Shown here piece after piece: positions 17,147 through 25,744 of a DNA stretch of 54,770 nucleotides. Made by a program: the position numbers and the translations under genes. The DNA lies in the NCBI RefSeq assembly GCF_001005085.2, contig NZ_LBMU02000076.1:1-54770 (forward strand). The letters run 5' to 3'. Within the stretch, counting starts at the first letter, position 1. Each line of letters starts with the position of its first letter. Source of the stretch: Streptomyces humi (GTDB lineage Bacteria > Actinomycetota > Actinomycetes > Streptomycetales > Streptomycetaceae). The notes below the pieces were generated by a model. The model saw only the letters and a list, made by a program, of their open reading frames with translations. It made no database searches and was not told the DNA's origin.

Positions 17147-19449
17147 CCAACGAGACCGTCACCACGACCACCGCCGCGGAGGCCCCCGCCGCCGCACCCG
17201 AGCCCCCGCACGGCCTCGGCGTGTCGCTGCCGCCCGCGGACGCGCGCGCGAAGACCGAGGGCACCTTCCCGTACGCGGCCGACCTGTGGGCCGAGGGCCT
17301 GCTGTGGGCGGCCGTGCTGCGCTCCCCGCACCCGCACGCGCGCATCGTGTCCGTCGACACCAGCCACGCGCGCGAGATGCCCGGCGTCCGGGCCGTGATC
17401 ACCCACGAGGACGTCCCCGGCACCCCGCGCCACGGGCGCGGCACCCCGGACCGCCCGGTGTTCGCCTCGGAGGTCGTCCGCCACCACGGCGAGCCGATCG
17501 CCGCCGTCGCCGCCGACCACCCCGACACCGCCCGCATGGCCGCCGCCGCCGTCATCGTCGAGTACGAGATCCTCGACCCGGTCATCGACCCCGAGCAGTC
17601 CTTCGAGGCCGAGCCGCTGCACCCCGACGGCAACCTGATCCGGCACATCCCGCTCCAGCACGGCGACCCGGACGCGACCGGCGAGATCGTCGTCGAGGGC
17701 CAGTACCGCATCGGCCGCGCCGACCCCGCCCCCATCGGCGCCGAGGCCGGCCTCGCCGTGCCCCGCCCGGACGGCGGGGTCGAGCTGTACCTGGCCTCCA
17801 CCGACCCGCACACGGACCGCAACACGGCCGCCGCCTGCTACGGCCTGTCGCTCGAACAGGTGAAGATCGTCGTCACCGGGGTGCCCGGCGCCACCGCCGA
17901 CCGCGAGGACCAGGGCTTCCAGCTGCCGCTCGGCCTGCTCGCCCTGAAGACCGGCTGCCCGGTCAAACTCACCGCCACGCGCGAGGAGTCCTTCCTCGGC
18001 CACGCCCACCGCCATCCCACCCTGCTCCGTTACCGGCACCACGCCGACGCCGAGGGCAGGCTGGTCAAGGTCGAGGCGCAGATCCTGCTCGACGCGGGCG
18101 CCTACGCCGACACCTCCGCCGAGTCCCTGGCCGCCGCCGTCTCCTTCGCCTGCGGCCCCTACGTCGTCCCGAACGCCTTCATCGAGGGCTGGGCCGTACG
18201 CACCAACAACCCGCCCTCCGGTCACGTCCGCGGCGAGGGCGCCATGCAGGTGTGCGCCGCCTACGAGGCGCAGATGGACAAGCTGGCGAAGAAACTGGGC
18301 CTGGACCCGGCCGAGATCCGCCTGCGCAACGCGCTCGCGACCGGTGACGTCCTGCCCATCGGCCAGACCGTCACCTGCCCGGCCCCCGTCGCCGAACTCC
18401 TCCAGGCGGTACAGGACTTCCCGCTGCCGCAGCTCCCCAAGGACACCCCCGAGGACGAGTGGCTGCTGCCCGGCGGCCCCGAGGGCGCGGGCGAGCCGGG
18501 CGCGGTGCGCCGGGGCGTCGGCTACGGCCTCGGCATGGTCCACATGCTCGGCGCGGAGGGCGCCGACGAGGTCTCGACGGCCACCGTCAAGGTCCACGAC
18601 GGCATCGCGACCGTGCTCTGCGCGGCCGTGGAGACCGGCCAGGGCTTCACCACGCTGGCCCGGCAGATCGTCCAGGAGACGCTCGGCATCGACGAGGTCC
18701 ACGTGGCGCCCGTCGACACCGACCAGCCGCCCGCGGGCCCCGGCTGCCGCGGCCGCCACACCTGGGTCTCGGGCGGCGCGGTCGAACGCGCCGCGAAGAT
18801 GGTCCGCACCCAGCTCCTCCAGCCCCTCGCCCACAAGTTCGGCATGTCCACCGAACTGCTCCAGATCACCGACGGCAAGATCACCTCGTACGACGGTGTC
18901 CTGTCGACCACGGTCACCGAGGCGCTGGACGGCAAGGAGCTGTGGGCCACCGCGCAGTGCCGGCCGCACCCCACCGAGCCGCTGAACGCCGACGGCCAGG
19001 GCGACGCCTTCGTCGGTCTCGCCTTCTGCGCGATCCGCGCGGTCGTCGACGTCGACATCGAACTTGGCTCGGTACGGGTGGTGGAGCTGGCGGTCGCCCA
19101 GGACGTGGGCCGGATCCTCAACCCGGCACAGCTCAACGCCCGCATCGAGGCCGGTGTCACGCAGGGCGTCGGCATCGCCCTGACGGAGAACCTGCGCACC
19201 CCGCGCGGTCTGATCCGCCACCCCGACCTCACCGGTTACGCCCTGCCGACCGCCCTGGACGCACCCGACATCCGGATCGTCAAACTGGTCGAGGAGCGGG
19301 ACGTGGTGGCCCCCTTCGGCGCCAAGTCGGTCAGCGCGGTACCGGTCGTGACGTCCCCCGCGGCCATCGCCTCCGCCGTCCGCGCGGCCACCGGCCGCCC
19401 GGTCAACCGCCTGCCGATCCGTCCGCAGGCGGCCGTGGTCACCCAGTGA
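17143..19449 (+). CDS. molybdopterin-binding subunit, xanthine dehydrogenase-like, divergent active site
   Basis: A 768-residue Moco-type large subunit. The N-terminal aldehyde oxidase/xanthine dehydrogenase a/b hammerhead domain (about 35-145) includes GTFPYAADLWAEGLLWAAVLR. The molybdopterin-binding domains carry VRGEGAMQ (R363) and GQGFTTLARQIVQETLG. Three landmarks are altered: the TQ pair is TD (T220-D221), the GGxFGGK loop is replaced around residues 246-262 by VPGATADREDQGFQ, and the catalytic GxGEP motif reads SVSAVP with Ala732 at the Glu position. The GTG overlaps the previous stop, with GGAGG at 17132-17136. It may catalyse another reaction or be catalytically weak; substrate is unknown. 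Confidence 0.85.
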   Translation: MTNETVTTTTAAEAPAAAPEPPHGLGVSLPPADARAKTEGTFPYAADLWAEGLLWAAVLRSPHPHARIVSVDTSHAREMPGVRAVITHEDVPGTPRHGRGTPDRPVFASEVVRHHGEPIAAVAADHPDTARMAAAAVIVEYEILDPVIDPEQSFEAEPLHPDGNLIRHIPLQHGDPDATGEIVVEGQYRIGRADPAPIGAEAGLAVPRPDGGVELYLASTDPHTDRNTAAACYGLSLEQVKIVVTGVPGATADREDQGFQLPLGLLALKTGCPVKLTATREESFLGHAHRHPTLLRYRHHADAEGRLVKVEAQILLDAGAYADTSAESLAAAVSFACGPYVVPNAFIEGWAVRTNNPPSGHVRGEGAMQVCAAYEAQMDKLAKKLGLDPAEIRLRNALATGDVLPIGQTVTCPAPVAELLQAVQDFPLPQLPKDTPEDEWLLPGGPEGAGEPGAVRRGVGYGLGMVHMLGAEGADEVSTATVKVHDGIATVLCAAVETGQGFTTLARQIVQETLGIDEVHVAPVDTDQPPAGPGCRGRHTWVSGGAVERAAKMVRTQLLQPLAHKFGMSTELLQITDGKITSYDGVLSTTVTEALDGKELWATAQCRPHPTEPLNADGQGDAFVGLAFCAIRAVVDVDIELGSVRVVELAVAQDVGRILNPAQLNARIEAGVTQGVGIALTENLRTPRGLIRHPDLTGYALPTALDAPDIRIVKLVEERDVVAPFGAKSVSAVPVVTSPAAIASAVRAATGRPVNRLPIRPQAAVVTQ

Positions 19450-19817
19450 CCGGACGGCTCCGCGAGGGGTCGTCGTGATCACGGGGCCTGCCGGCGGCGA
19501 CGGCGGCCCCGGTCGCCGGGTCCGGTCGCCGGGTCCGGTCGTCGGGTCCGTGGCCGGACGACCTCGGTGCCGGGCGTGGAACGGACGGTGGCGGGGATTC
19601 TCGCCGGGGCGGAACGGGCCAGGGTTGCCTGGCGTCTCTTCCACGGGGCGTTGTCAGTGCCGCGGCGTAGTGTTCTGGGCAGTGGGGACGGCCGGTTCGG
19701 AGGGGAAGCCCGAACGGCACACCACGCCCTGCTCGACGACGTACGGCGCACCACCCGACCCATCCGATCCACCCGACCCACTTGCACGACTTGAACTCTT
19801 TGATCGCGGGGGCAGCG
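19450..19817. other. 368-base intergenic region with a small 13-bp tandem repeat
   Basis: Three copies of CCGGTCGCCGGGT (19509-19547, the last with one change) follow the end of the Moco operon. A C/A-rich direct repeat (ACCCGACCCA-like) occurs just before the next gene. No promoter or RNA gene is clear. Confidence 0.5.
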
Positions 19818-20987
19818 ATGAGCACGATCAGCACGACCGGCAGCGGTGCGGCGGCGATCACGCTGACCGAGGCTGAACTGGACCGATACATCACGCACGA
19901 ACCGACGCGCAGCTGGCTCACCGGCCCCGGACTGCCCGACACCGACGGCCTGCTGACCTTCGAGCCGCTGCGCACGGCGGGCCTGCGCACCCTCGCCGAC
20001 GTCACGGACGGCCCGTCCCGTCTCGCGGAGGAGCTGCGGGACCGGCTGGTGATAGGGGAGTTGCTCGCGCCCGCCGGTCTGGACCCGGAGTCGATCCTCC
20101 TCGACGGCGGCACCGGCGAGATCTCCACGGCCCACCTCGTCGGCCCCACCGACCCGCGCCCGCTCGCCCCCTCGCTGGAGACCCTGCTGCGGTTCGCCGC
20201 CGTCACCGAGGAACTGACCGGCCTGCGCGGCCGTTTCGCCTCCCTCGCCGGGACGTACGGCACGAAGGTGGCGACCGAGGCCTCCCGCAAGCTCCTGGAG
20301 CTCTTCGAGGAGGGCACGGCGGGCCGGGTCCCGCCGTACTGGAAGGCGACGGCTCTGATCCGCCCCCTCAGCCTGGTCGCAGGACCCGGCACGGGCTCCG
20401 GGCTCAGCCTCGACCTGCCGGCCCGGCTCCTGGACCAGGAGTTCGGGCAGGGCCGGGTGGCCCGCTTCGAGGAGGTCGACTTCCCGCCGACGCTCACCCA
20501 CGAGCCGACCCGCCGCTTCCTGCGCGAGACCGGGCTGCCCGAGCGTGCCGTCCTGTTCCACCTCGACCCGGACGCCTCGCTTCCCACGCTCACCGAGTAC
20601 TTCGCCGACATCCACCCGGGCGGCTTCCCCATGGAGGACCTCCCGGCCCACGCCGACCGGCTCATACGCCTCGGCCACCTGGTGGAGGACAACAGCCTCG
20701 TCGTGGACGGCGGCACGGGCGCGATCCTCAACTTCTCCGAGCCGGAGGCGACGCTCTACCCCCTCAACACCGACATCTCCACCCTCGCCTACACGCTCTG
20801 GCTGCTCCACCACGAGCGCACCATCGACGAGCACCTGCACCTCGAACTCACCACGGACGCCTACGACCAGCTCGCCGCCACCATGCTGCACACCCTCGCG
20901 GCGATCGACCCCACCCCCACCACGACCGACGCCGACTGGCACTACTGGACGGAACTGTTCCAGGACGAGGCGGGCGGGGTCCTGTAG
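19818..20987 (+). CDS. protein with two SUKH-4 immunity-type domains
   Basis: A 389-residue protein with internal duplication. THEPTRSWLTGPGLP near residue 26 matches THEPTRRFLRETGLP near residue 227, and ILLDGGTGEIS matches LVVDGGTGAIL. Each half resembles the SUKH-4 fold, known as immunity proteins of polymorphic toxin systems and frequent in Streptomyces. The second copy is the better preserved. No toxin, deaminase or secretion gene adjoins it, so it looks like an orphan immunity gene or has been reused. GGGGG at 19808-19812 supports the ATG. It is convergent with the response regulator gene. Family assignment is by recognition of motifs only. Confidence 0.7.
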   Translation: MSTISTTGSGAAAITLTEAELDRYITHEPTRSWLTGPGLPDTDGLLTFEPLRTAGLRTLADVTDGPSRLAEELRDRLVIGELLAPAGLDPESILLDGGTGEISTAHLVGPTDPRPLAPSLETLLRFAAVTEELTGLRGRFASLAGTYGTKVATEASRKLLELFEEGTAGRVPPYWKATALIRPLSLVAGPGTGSGLSLDLPARLLDQEFGQGRVARFEEVDFPPTLTHEPTRRFLRETGLPERAVLFHLDPDASLPTLTEYFADIHPGGFPMEDLPAHADRLIRLGHLVEDNSLVVDGGTGAILNFSEPEATLYPLNTDISTLAYTLWLLHHERTIDEHLHLELTTDAYDQLAATMLHTLAAIDPTPTTTDADWHYWTELFQDEAGGVL

Positions 20988-20993
20988 ACGGCT

Positions 20994-21018
20994 GGCCCCG
21001 TCGGCCGACGCCGGGGCC
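20994..21018. terminator. hairpin between convergent SUKH and response regulator genes
   Basis: GGCCCCG (20994-21000) pairs with CGGGGCC (21012-21018), with an inner TCGGCCGA palindrome in the loop. It lies between two convergent stop codons and could end both transcripts. Confidence 0.5.
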
Positions 21019-21047
21019 GACGCCGGTGCCGGGTCCGGTCCGGGTCC

Positions 21048-21722
21048 TCAGGTCACCAAGCCCCGCCGGTAGGCGTAGACGACGGCCTGGACGCGGTCGC
21101 GCAGGCCCAGCTTGGTGAGGATGCGGGACACGAACGTCTTGACGGTCTCCTGGCTGATCACGAGGGCCGCCGCGATCTCGCTGTTGGACCGGCCGTCCGC
21201 GATCAGCCGCAGCACCTCCAGCTCGCGCGGGGTCAGCGGGACGTCGTGCGGGGTGCCCCCGTCGGCGGGCCGGATCCGGGCGGCGTACCGGCCCACCAAC
21301 TGCCGGGTCACCTCGGGGTCCAGCAGGGCGGCGCCGGTGGCCACGGTGCGGATGCCGTGCAGCAGCCGGTCCGGCGGGGCGTCCTTGAGCAGGAAGCCGC
21401 TGGCACCCGCGCGCAGTGCCTCGTAGACGTACTCGTCCAGGTTGAAGGTCGTCACCACGAGCACCTTCACGGGATGCGGCACCCCCGCTCCGGCGAGCAG
21501 CCGGGTGGCCTCGATGCCATCCAGGACCGGCATCCGGACGTCCATCACCACGACGTCCGGGCGCAGCCGGCCGGCCAGGTCGACCGCGCTCCGGCCGTCC
21601 CCGCACTCACCGGCCACCTCCAGATCCGGCTGGGCGTCGATGATCGTCGCCAGGCCGGTGCGGATGAGCACCTGGTCGTCACAGACCAGCACCCGCAGCG
21701 GTGCCTCGACCACGCCGGTCAC
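21048..21722 (-). CDS. NarL/LuxR-family response regulator
   Basis: A 224-residue two-component regulator. The receiver domain begins LRVLVCDDQVLIRTG with phosphoacceptor D61 (VVVMDVRMP). The C-terminal LuxR helix-turn-helix runs from LTPRELEVLRLIADG through SQETVKTFVSRILTKLGL. The GTG start overlaps the stop of the histidine kinase gene (GTGA), so the two are translationally coupled and form a cognate pair. Target genes are not evident; the SUKH and CPBP genes nearby are possible but unproven. Confidence 0.92.
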   Translation of the reverse strand: MTGVVEAPLRVLVCDDQVLIRTGLATIIDAQPDLEVAGECGDGRSAVDLAGRLRPDVVVMDVRMPVLDGIEATRLLAGAGVPHPVKVLVVTTFNLDEYVYEALRAGASGFLLKDAPPDRLLHGIRTVATGAALLDPEVTRQLVGRYAARIRPADGGTPHDVPLTPRELEVLRLIADGRSNSEIAAALVISQETVKTFVSRILTKLGLRDRVQAVVYAYRRGLVT

Positions 21723-23065
21723 GCGGGGTTCCCCGAGGGTATCCGGGCCCGGACGACGAAGCCGCCGTCCGCCGCGTGCCCCGCGCTGAACTCACCGCCC
21801 AGGACGTCCACCCGCTCCCGGAGCCCGACGAGCCCACGCCCGCCGCCACCGGGCGACACCGACACCGACACCGAACGAAACCTGCCCACGCCGGCCGTCC
21901 CCACCCGGCCCACGCCACGCCCACCCACGCCGGTCCTCCCCGCGCCGACCCCACCCGCACCCGCGCCGCCCGTGCCGGTCCTGCCAGTGCCGGCGCTCGC
22001 ACCCGTGCCGCCCGTGCCGGGTTCGTCCGTGGTCTCCCCGGTCACTACCGGTCCGGCTGTGTCGATCTCCACGGTGATCTCCTTCTCGCCGTGCCGGACC
22101 CGGACCGAGGTGCGGCTGCCGTGGGCGTACTTGAGGGCGTTCGTCAGGGCCTCCTGCACCACCCGGTAGGCCACCAGGTCGGCGCTGCCCGCGGGCTGCG
22201 TCGGGGCGCCCTCCTCGGTGAACTCCACCGGCTGCCCGGCCTGCCGGGTCTGTTCCACAAGGGTGAGCAGCCGCCCCGCCGGCGGCGTCCTGACATCGGC
22301 GCCGCGGTCGGCACCGTGACCGGGGTTGAGCAGGTCGAGCAGATGGCGCAGGTCGGCGATGGCCCGTCGGCCGGTGTCGCTGACGGCGGTCAGGGCCTGG
22401 TCGAGCCGCTCGGGCGCGGCGGTCAGATACCGTGCCGCCTCGGCCTGCACCACCATCGCCGTCACATGGTGGGTCACCACGTCGTGCAACTCGCGGGCGA
22501 TCCGGGTGCGTTCGGCGGCACGGGTGTCCTCGGCGACCCGCCGCCGGTGTTCGGCCTCCGCGATCCGGCTGCCGTGCAGCCACGCCCCGGCGCCCCAGGC
22601 GAGGACCAGCACCAGGTAGAAGGTCACGAACCCGGTGACCGTCTCGCCGCCCGACCCCAGCCGGTACAGCGCGACCGCCAACGGCACGTAGGCCGCCGAG
22701 AACACCAGCGCGGCGGCCCGCCGGTGCCGGGTCAGATGGGCCCCGGTGCTGATCAGTGCGAGGGGCAGCGCGGTGCCCGCGACCGAGTGGTAGCCACGCA
22801 GCTGGTCGACGGCGAAGCCGAGCGACACCAGGGCGAGACAGCCGGCCGGCCACCGCCGGCGCACCGCCAGCGGCAGGCACTCCAGGGCGAGCGCCAGCAG
22901 GGCCAGGGCGTCGATCGGGCGGGTCGGCACATCCCCGACCTGCGTCCCCTTGCCGTGCAGCGCCGGCAGGAACGAACCGGCCAGGAGCAGCAGCCCGAGC
23001 GGCAGATCCCGGACCGTGACGTCCAGCCGGTGCCACCGGTCGGCCCACTGCCGAGGACTGATCAC
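21719..23065 (-). CDS. sensor histidine kinase, HisKA_3 type, with Gly/Thr-rich insert
   Basis: A 448-residue membrane kinase. The N-terminal half has several hydrophobic segments (LPLGLLLLAGSFLPALHG; IDALALLALALECLPL; the 120s-160s). The phosphoacceptor is H194 in RELHDVVTHH, and the N-box is QEALTNALKYA (N309). Between N-box and G-box, residues about 339-406 form a repetitive Gly/Thr/Ala/Val insertion, where other kinases of this class have a short ATP lid. The G-box GRGLVGLRERV and end are normal. The GTG at 23065 (or TTG 23068) sits within about ten bases of the right end of a TnpB element and has no well-placed ribosome binding site, so the gene has probably lost its native leader. Confidence 0.85.
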   Translation of the reverse strand: MISPRQWADRWHRLDVTVRDLPLGLLLLAGSFLPALHGKGTQVGDVPTRPIDALALLALALECLPLAVRRRWPAGCLALVSLGFAVDQLRGYHSVAGTALPLALISTGAHLTRHRRAAALVFSAAYVPLAVALYRLGSGGETVTGFVTFYLVLVLAWGAGAWLHGSRIAEAEHRRRVAEDTRAAERTRIARELHDVVTHHVTAMVVQAEAARYLTAAPERLDQALTAVSDTGRRAIADLRHLLDLLNPGHGADRGADVRTPPAGRLLTLVEQTRQAGQPVEFTEEGAPTQPAGSADLVAYRVVQEALTNALKYAHGSRTSVRVRHGEKEITVEIDTAGPVVTGETTDEPGTGGTGASAGTGRTGTGGAGAGGVGAGRTGVGGRGVGRVGTAGVGRFRSVSVSVSPGGGGRGLVGLRERVDVLGGEFSAGHAADGGFVVRARIPSGNPA

Positions 23066-23079
23066 CAAGGCAGTTTGAC

Positions 23080-23250
23080 ATGCTCCTCGCCCCTGAAGGG
23101 CGAGGATTCTGGCCTTCTCGACGTGTTGCCGTGCCACTATGCGGCACGGTTTCCGGTCGGGAATCCGTGGCTTCCTGTTTCTTCGCGCTGTGCCGGGATC
23201 GCTCCTGGTCTTACCGGCGCTCCGCAGGCCGATGCCGCCAGTCCGGCGGC
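23080..23250 (-). ncRNA. predicted omega RNA (reRNA) of TnpB
   Basis: TnpB proteins use an RNA transcribed from the 3' end of tnpB through the right end of the element. Here that region covers the tnpB C-terminal codons and the end hairpin at 23085-23105. The guide would be the next 16-20 bases outside the element, roughly 23074-23055, which read ACTGCCTTGGTGATCAG on the minus strand. Its 5' boundary is a guess based on family behaviour. Confidence 0.5.
23085..23105 (-). other. right-end hairpin of the TnpB element
   Basis: An 8-bp perfect stem CCTCGCCC/GGGCGAGG (23085-23092 with 23098-23105) with a 5-base loop. It marks the transposon end and the 3' scaffold of the guide RNA. Confidence 0.8.
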
Positions 23251-24360
23251 CGTCTTCACATTGATCGCGGCGTTGGTGTCCCGATCGTGGACGGTGCCGC
23301 AGGCGGTACAGGTCCATTCCCGGACGCTGAGGGGTTTGGGCCCGTCTTTGATGCCGCAGGTGGAGCAGGTCTGGGAGGTCGGCTCGAACCGGCCGGTCTT
23401 GACCAGGACACGGCCGTACCGGGAAGCCTTGTATTCCAGCATGCTGAGGAACGATGCCCATCCGGCATCGTGCACGGACTTGGCCAGCCTGGTGCGGGCC
23501 AGTCCCGCCACCGACAGGTCCTCCACGGCGATCCCTTGGTTCTCGGAGATCAGCTTCGTGGAGAGCTGGTGGTGGAACTCACGGCGCGCATCGGCAATTT
23601 TGGCGTGGGCGCGGGCGACCTTGAGGCGGGCCTTGGCCCGGTTCTTCGACCCCTTCTGCTTACGGGACAGCTTCTGCTGGGCCTTCTTCAGCTTCTTCTC
23701 CGCCCGCCGCAAAAAGCGCGGGGAATCGATCTTCGTGCCGTCGGATAGGACGGCGAAGTGCGTGAGGCCGAGATCGATACCGACGGTCTGATCAGTGTGG
23801 GGCATCCGTGCTTGGTCGGTGGCGGGATCGGTGTCGATGACGAAGGAGGCGAAGTACCTGTCGGCCGCGTCCTTGACGACGGTGTCGGAGGACGGTGTGG
23901 CGGGCAGGGTGCGGGACCATTTCACCTTCACCGCGCCGATCTTCGGCAGGCTCAGACGGCCGCTGTCGGTGATGGTCCAGCGGGCGTTGGCAGTGAACCG
24001 GACCGACTGCCGGGCGTCCTTGCGGGACTTGAAGCGGGGCGGGCCGGTCCTGGGTCCTTTACGGGTGTGCTTGAGGGAGGCGAAGAAGTTGCGGTAGGCG
24101 GCCTCGGCGTCCCGCAGGGACTGCTGGAGGACGACGGCGGAGACCTCGCCCAGCCAGGAGCGTGCCGCCGTCCGCTTCGCTTCGGTGATCAGCTTCCTAG
24201 ATAGCTCTCCGGCCGCCGGGAACGGCTGCCCGGCCTTCCGGGCGTCCTCGCGGGCACGGACCGCGTCGTTGAACACCATCCGGGCACACCCGAAAGCCCT
24301 GGCCAGCGCGGTGCGCTGACCGGCATTCGGGTAGAGCCTGAACGCATACCGGAGCTGCAT
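23137..24360 (-). CDS. tnpB: TnpB RNA-guided nuclease (IS1341-type)
   Basis: A 407-residue TnpB, the ancestor-like relative of Cas12. It opens QLRYAFRLYPNAGQRTALAR. The RuvC catalytic residues are all present: D196 (GIDLG), E280 (AVEDLS) and D361 (HDRDTNAA). The zinc finger has C332, C335, C351 and C354. The frame is intact and full length, so the nuclease is probably active. I choose the ATG at 24360 because AGGG lies about 8 bases upstream; an ATG at 24366 is too close to it. No TnpA is nearby. Its mRNA would run straight into the histidine kinase gene. Confidence 0.93.
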   Translation of the reverse strand: MQLRYAFRLYPNAGQRTALARAFGCARMVFNDAVRAREDARKAGQPFPAAGELSRKLITEAKRTAARSWLGEVSAVVLQQSLRDAEAAYRNFFASLKHTRKGPRTGPPRFKSRKDARQSVRFTANARWTITDSGRLSLPKIGAVKVKWSRTLPATPSSDTVVKDAADRYFASFVIDTDPATDQARMPHTDQTVGIDLGLTHFAVLSDGTKIDSPRFLRRAEKKLKKAQQKLSRKQKGSKNRAKARLKVARAHAKIADARREFHHQLSTKLISENQGIAVEDLSVAGLARTRLAKSVHDAGWASFLSMLEYKASRYGRVLVKTGRFEPTSQTCSTCGIKDGPKPLSVREWTCTACGTVHDRDTNAAINVKTAAGLAASACGAPVRPGAIPAQREETGSHGFPTGNRAA

Positions 24361-24493
24361 GACCATCACCCTAGAAACTCGAACGCCTGCTGTCGTCGGG
24401 AACATGTGCGCGAGATGTCACCGGCCGGTGGCTTGCCCGGCTACGCCTGGACAACATCGCGATGCTCCGCGTCGCCCCCACATGAGATGCGCT

Positions 24494-25360
24494 TCACTTC
24501 CCGGCCCGAAGGCCGGAGCGCCGCGAATTCACCCCGGTAGCGACCGCGTCGGCCGTGGCGCCCGGACGACGACGGGGCATCAGGCGACCCCGCCGCCGAG
24601 CCAGCCGCAGGAACACGACCGTCACCAGCACGCCGAGCAGCACCGAGTAGATGCTGGCCTCCGGCCCGAACTCGCCACCGGTGACCAGCCGTGCCCCCGA
24701 GGTCGTGGCATCCAGCAGCCCCTGCTGCGACCCGCTGCCGGAGACCTCGGTGCCGAAGATGCCCGACTCGGCGAAGTTCCAGCCGAAGTGCAGGCCGATC
24801 GGCAGCCACAGGGTGCGGGTGGCGACGTACGAGGCGCCCAGCATGCCGCCGGCCTCGATCGCGATGGCGAGGGCGCCCCAGACGGTGGCGTGCTCGTTGA
24901 ACAGATGCATCGTCCCGAACAGCGCGCCGGTCGAGGTGAGCGCTATCCACGTCCCGAAGCGCTCCTCGACGATCCGCAACAGCACGCCCCGGAACAGCAG
25001 TTCCTCCGTGACCGCGGCGGCGGCCATGAACCCCACCAGCCCCACGGCACTCGCCACCGACCCCACTCCGTGCACCGTGTAATCGCCGAGGAGGGCGATG
25101 TTCACGATGACCCCGGTGAACGCCGTCACCCCGACGAGCGCCCCGCGCGCGAACGCCGGGCGCGCGCCCTCCCGCCCCACCTCGGTGACGGGCCGGTGCT
25201 CGGTCCGCCGTACCACCCACCGGTAGACCGGCACCGCGGCCACTGCCGTCAGCAGGCCGACGACCAGCGTGAGAAACCAGTTCCCGTCCACCGCCGCGAG
25301 CGCCTGCCCGCCGACGAAGGAGACGGCCGCGACGGCCAGGAGCTGCCAGACCACCCTCAT
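24494..25360 (-). CDS. CPBP family intramembrane glutamic protease (CAAX prenyl protease-like)
   Basis: A 288-residue multi-spanning membrane protein of the Abi/CPBP family. Motif 1 is TEELLFRG (E119, E120, R124), motif 2 holds H152 (FGTMHLF), and motif 3 is HFGWNFAES (H191, N195). These are the catalytic residues of the family. Some members process peptides or protect from bacteriocins; the substrate here is unknown. GGGAGGAAG six bases upstream supports the ATG at 25360. The TnpB element follows 3' of the gene, and a GGCCGG/CCGGCC hairpin covers the last codons. Confidence 0.88.
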   Translation of the reverse strand: MRVVWQLLAVAAVSFVGGQALAAVDGNWFLTLVVGLLTAVAAVPVYRWVVRRTEHRPVTEVGREGARPAFARGALVGVTAFTGVIVNIALLGDYTVHGVGSVASAVGLVGFMAAAAVTEELLFRGVLLRIVEERFGTWIALTSTGALFGTMHLFNEHATVWGALAIAIEAGGMLGASYVATRTLWLPIGLHFGWNFAESGIFGTEVSGSGSQQGLLDATTSGARLVTGGEFGPEASIYSVLLGVLVTVVFLRLARRRGRLMPRRRPGATADAVATGVNSRRSGLRAGK

Positions 25361-25744
25361 GATGACTTCCTCCCAGGGACGCGCGGCCCGACCGCCGCGA
25401 CTGGTCAGAACGCTATGGACCGGCCGCCCGGGAATCGTCACCACGCGGAGGACACCTGCGTGTAGCTCGCACGGGGGACAGGGCCGCTCCGGCCGGTCTC
25501 CCCGCTCCCCGCGCAGGTCCAGACCGGATGCGTCAAGCCTTGTAGAGCCGGCTCGTCCCGGGGCCCGCCATGCGGTCGAGAGCTGAAGGCGGTGGTCCCG
25601 CTTCCGGCCGCGAAGCCACAACTCAAGTGATTTCGGGTTCAGTTGTTGACGGCGGGCGTCGGTGGGTCTACAACCCGAGGGAACGCTCGCCCGTCTGCTG
25701 TCGCTCCATCCCCACGCACGCCGAACCGGCTTGAGGAGACCCGC
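25361..25744. other. divergent intergenic region between CPBP and glucanase genes
   Basis: This 384-base region must hold promoters for both genes. A clear housekeeping-type promoter faces the glucanase gene (25646-25674). I could not place the CPBP promoter. No RNA gene or open frame is supported. Confidence 0.5.
25646..25674 (+). promoter_or_regulatory. housekeeping-type promoter of the glucanase gene
   Basis: TTGACG at 25646-25651 and TACAAC at 25669-25674 are separated by 17 bases, close to the Streptomyces HrdB consensus. Transcription would begin about 64 bases upstream of the ATG at 25745. Confidence 0.65.

Larger units (their letters stand above)
23060..24490 (-). mobile_element. IS1341-type (IS200/IS605-group) element with tnpB only
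   Basis: The element lies between the CPBP gene and the histidine kinase gene, on the same strand as both. It encodes TnpB but no TnpA transposase. The right end holds the typical hairpin CCTCGCCC/GGGCGAGG followed by AGCATGTCAA, which I take as the terminal sequence, ending near 23075. The left end is not identified; it should lie between 24361 and about 24490. Such elements move only with a TnpA supplied in trans. Coordinates are approximate. Confidence 0.7.

Noticed and set aside
23060..24490. Complete IS605 element
   Set aside because: No TnpA frame lies on either side of tnpB; it is a tnpB-only element.
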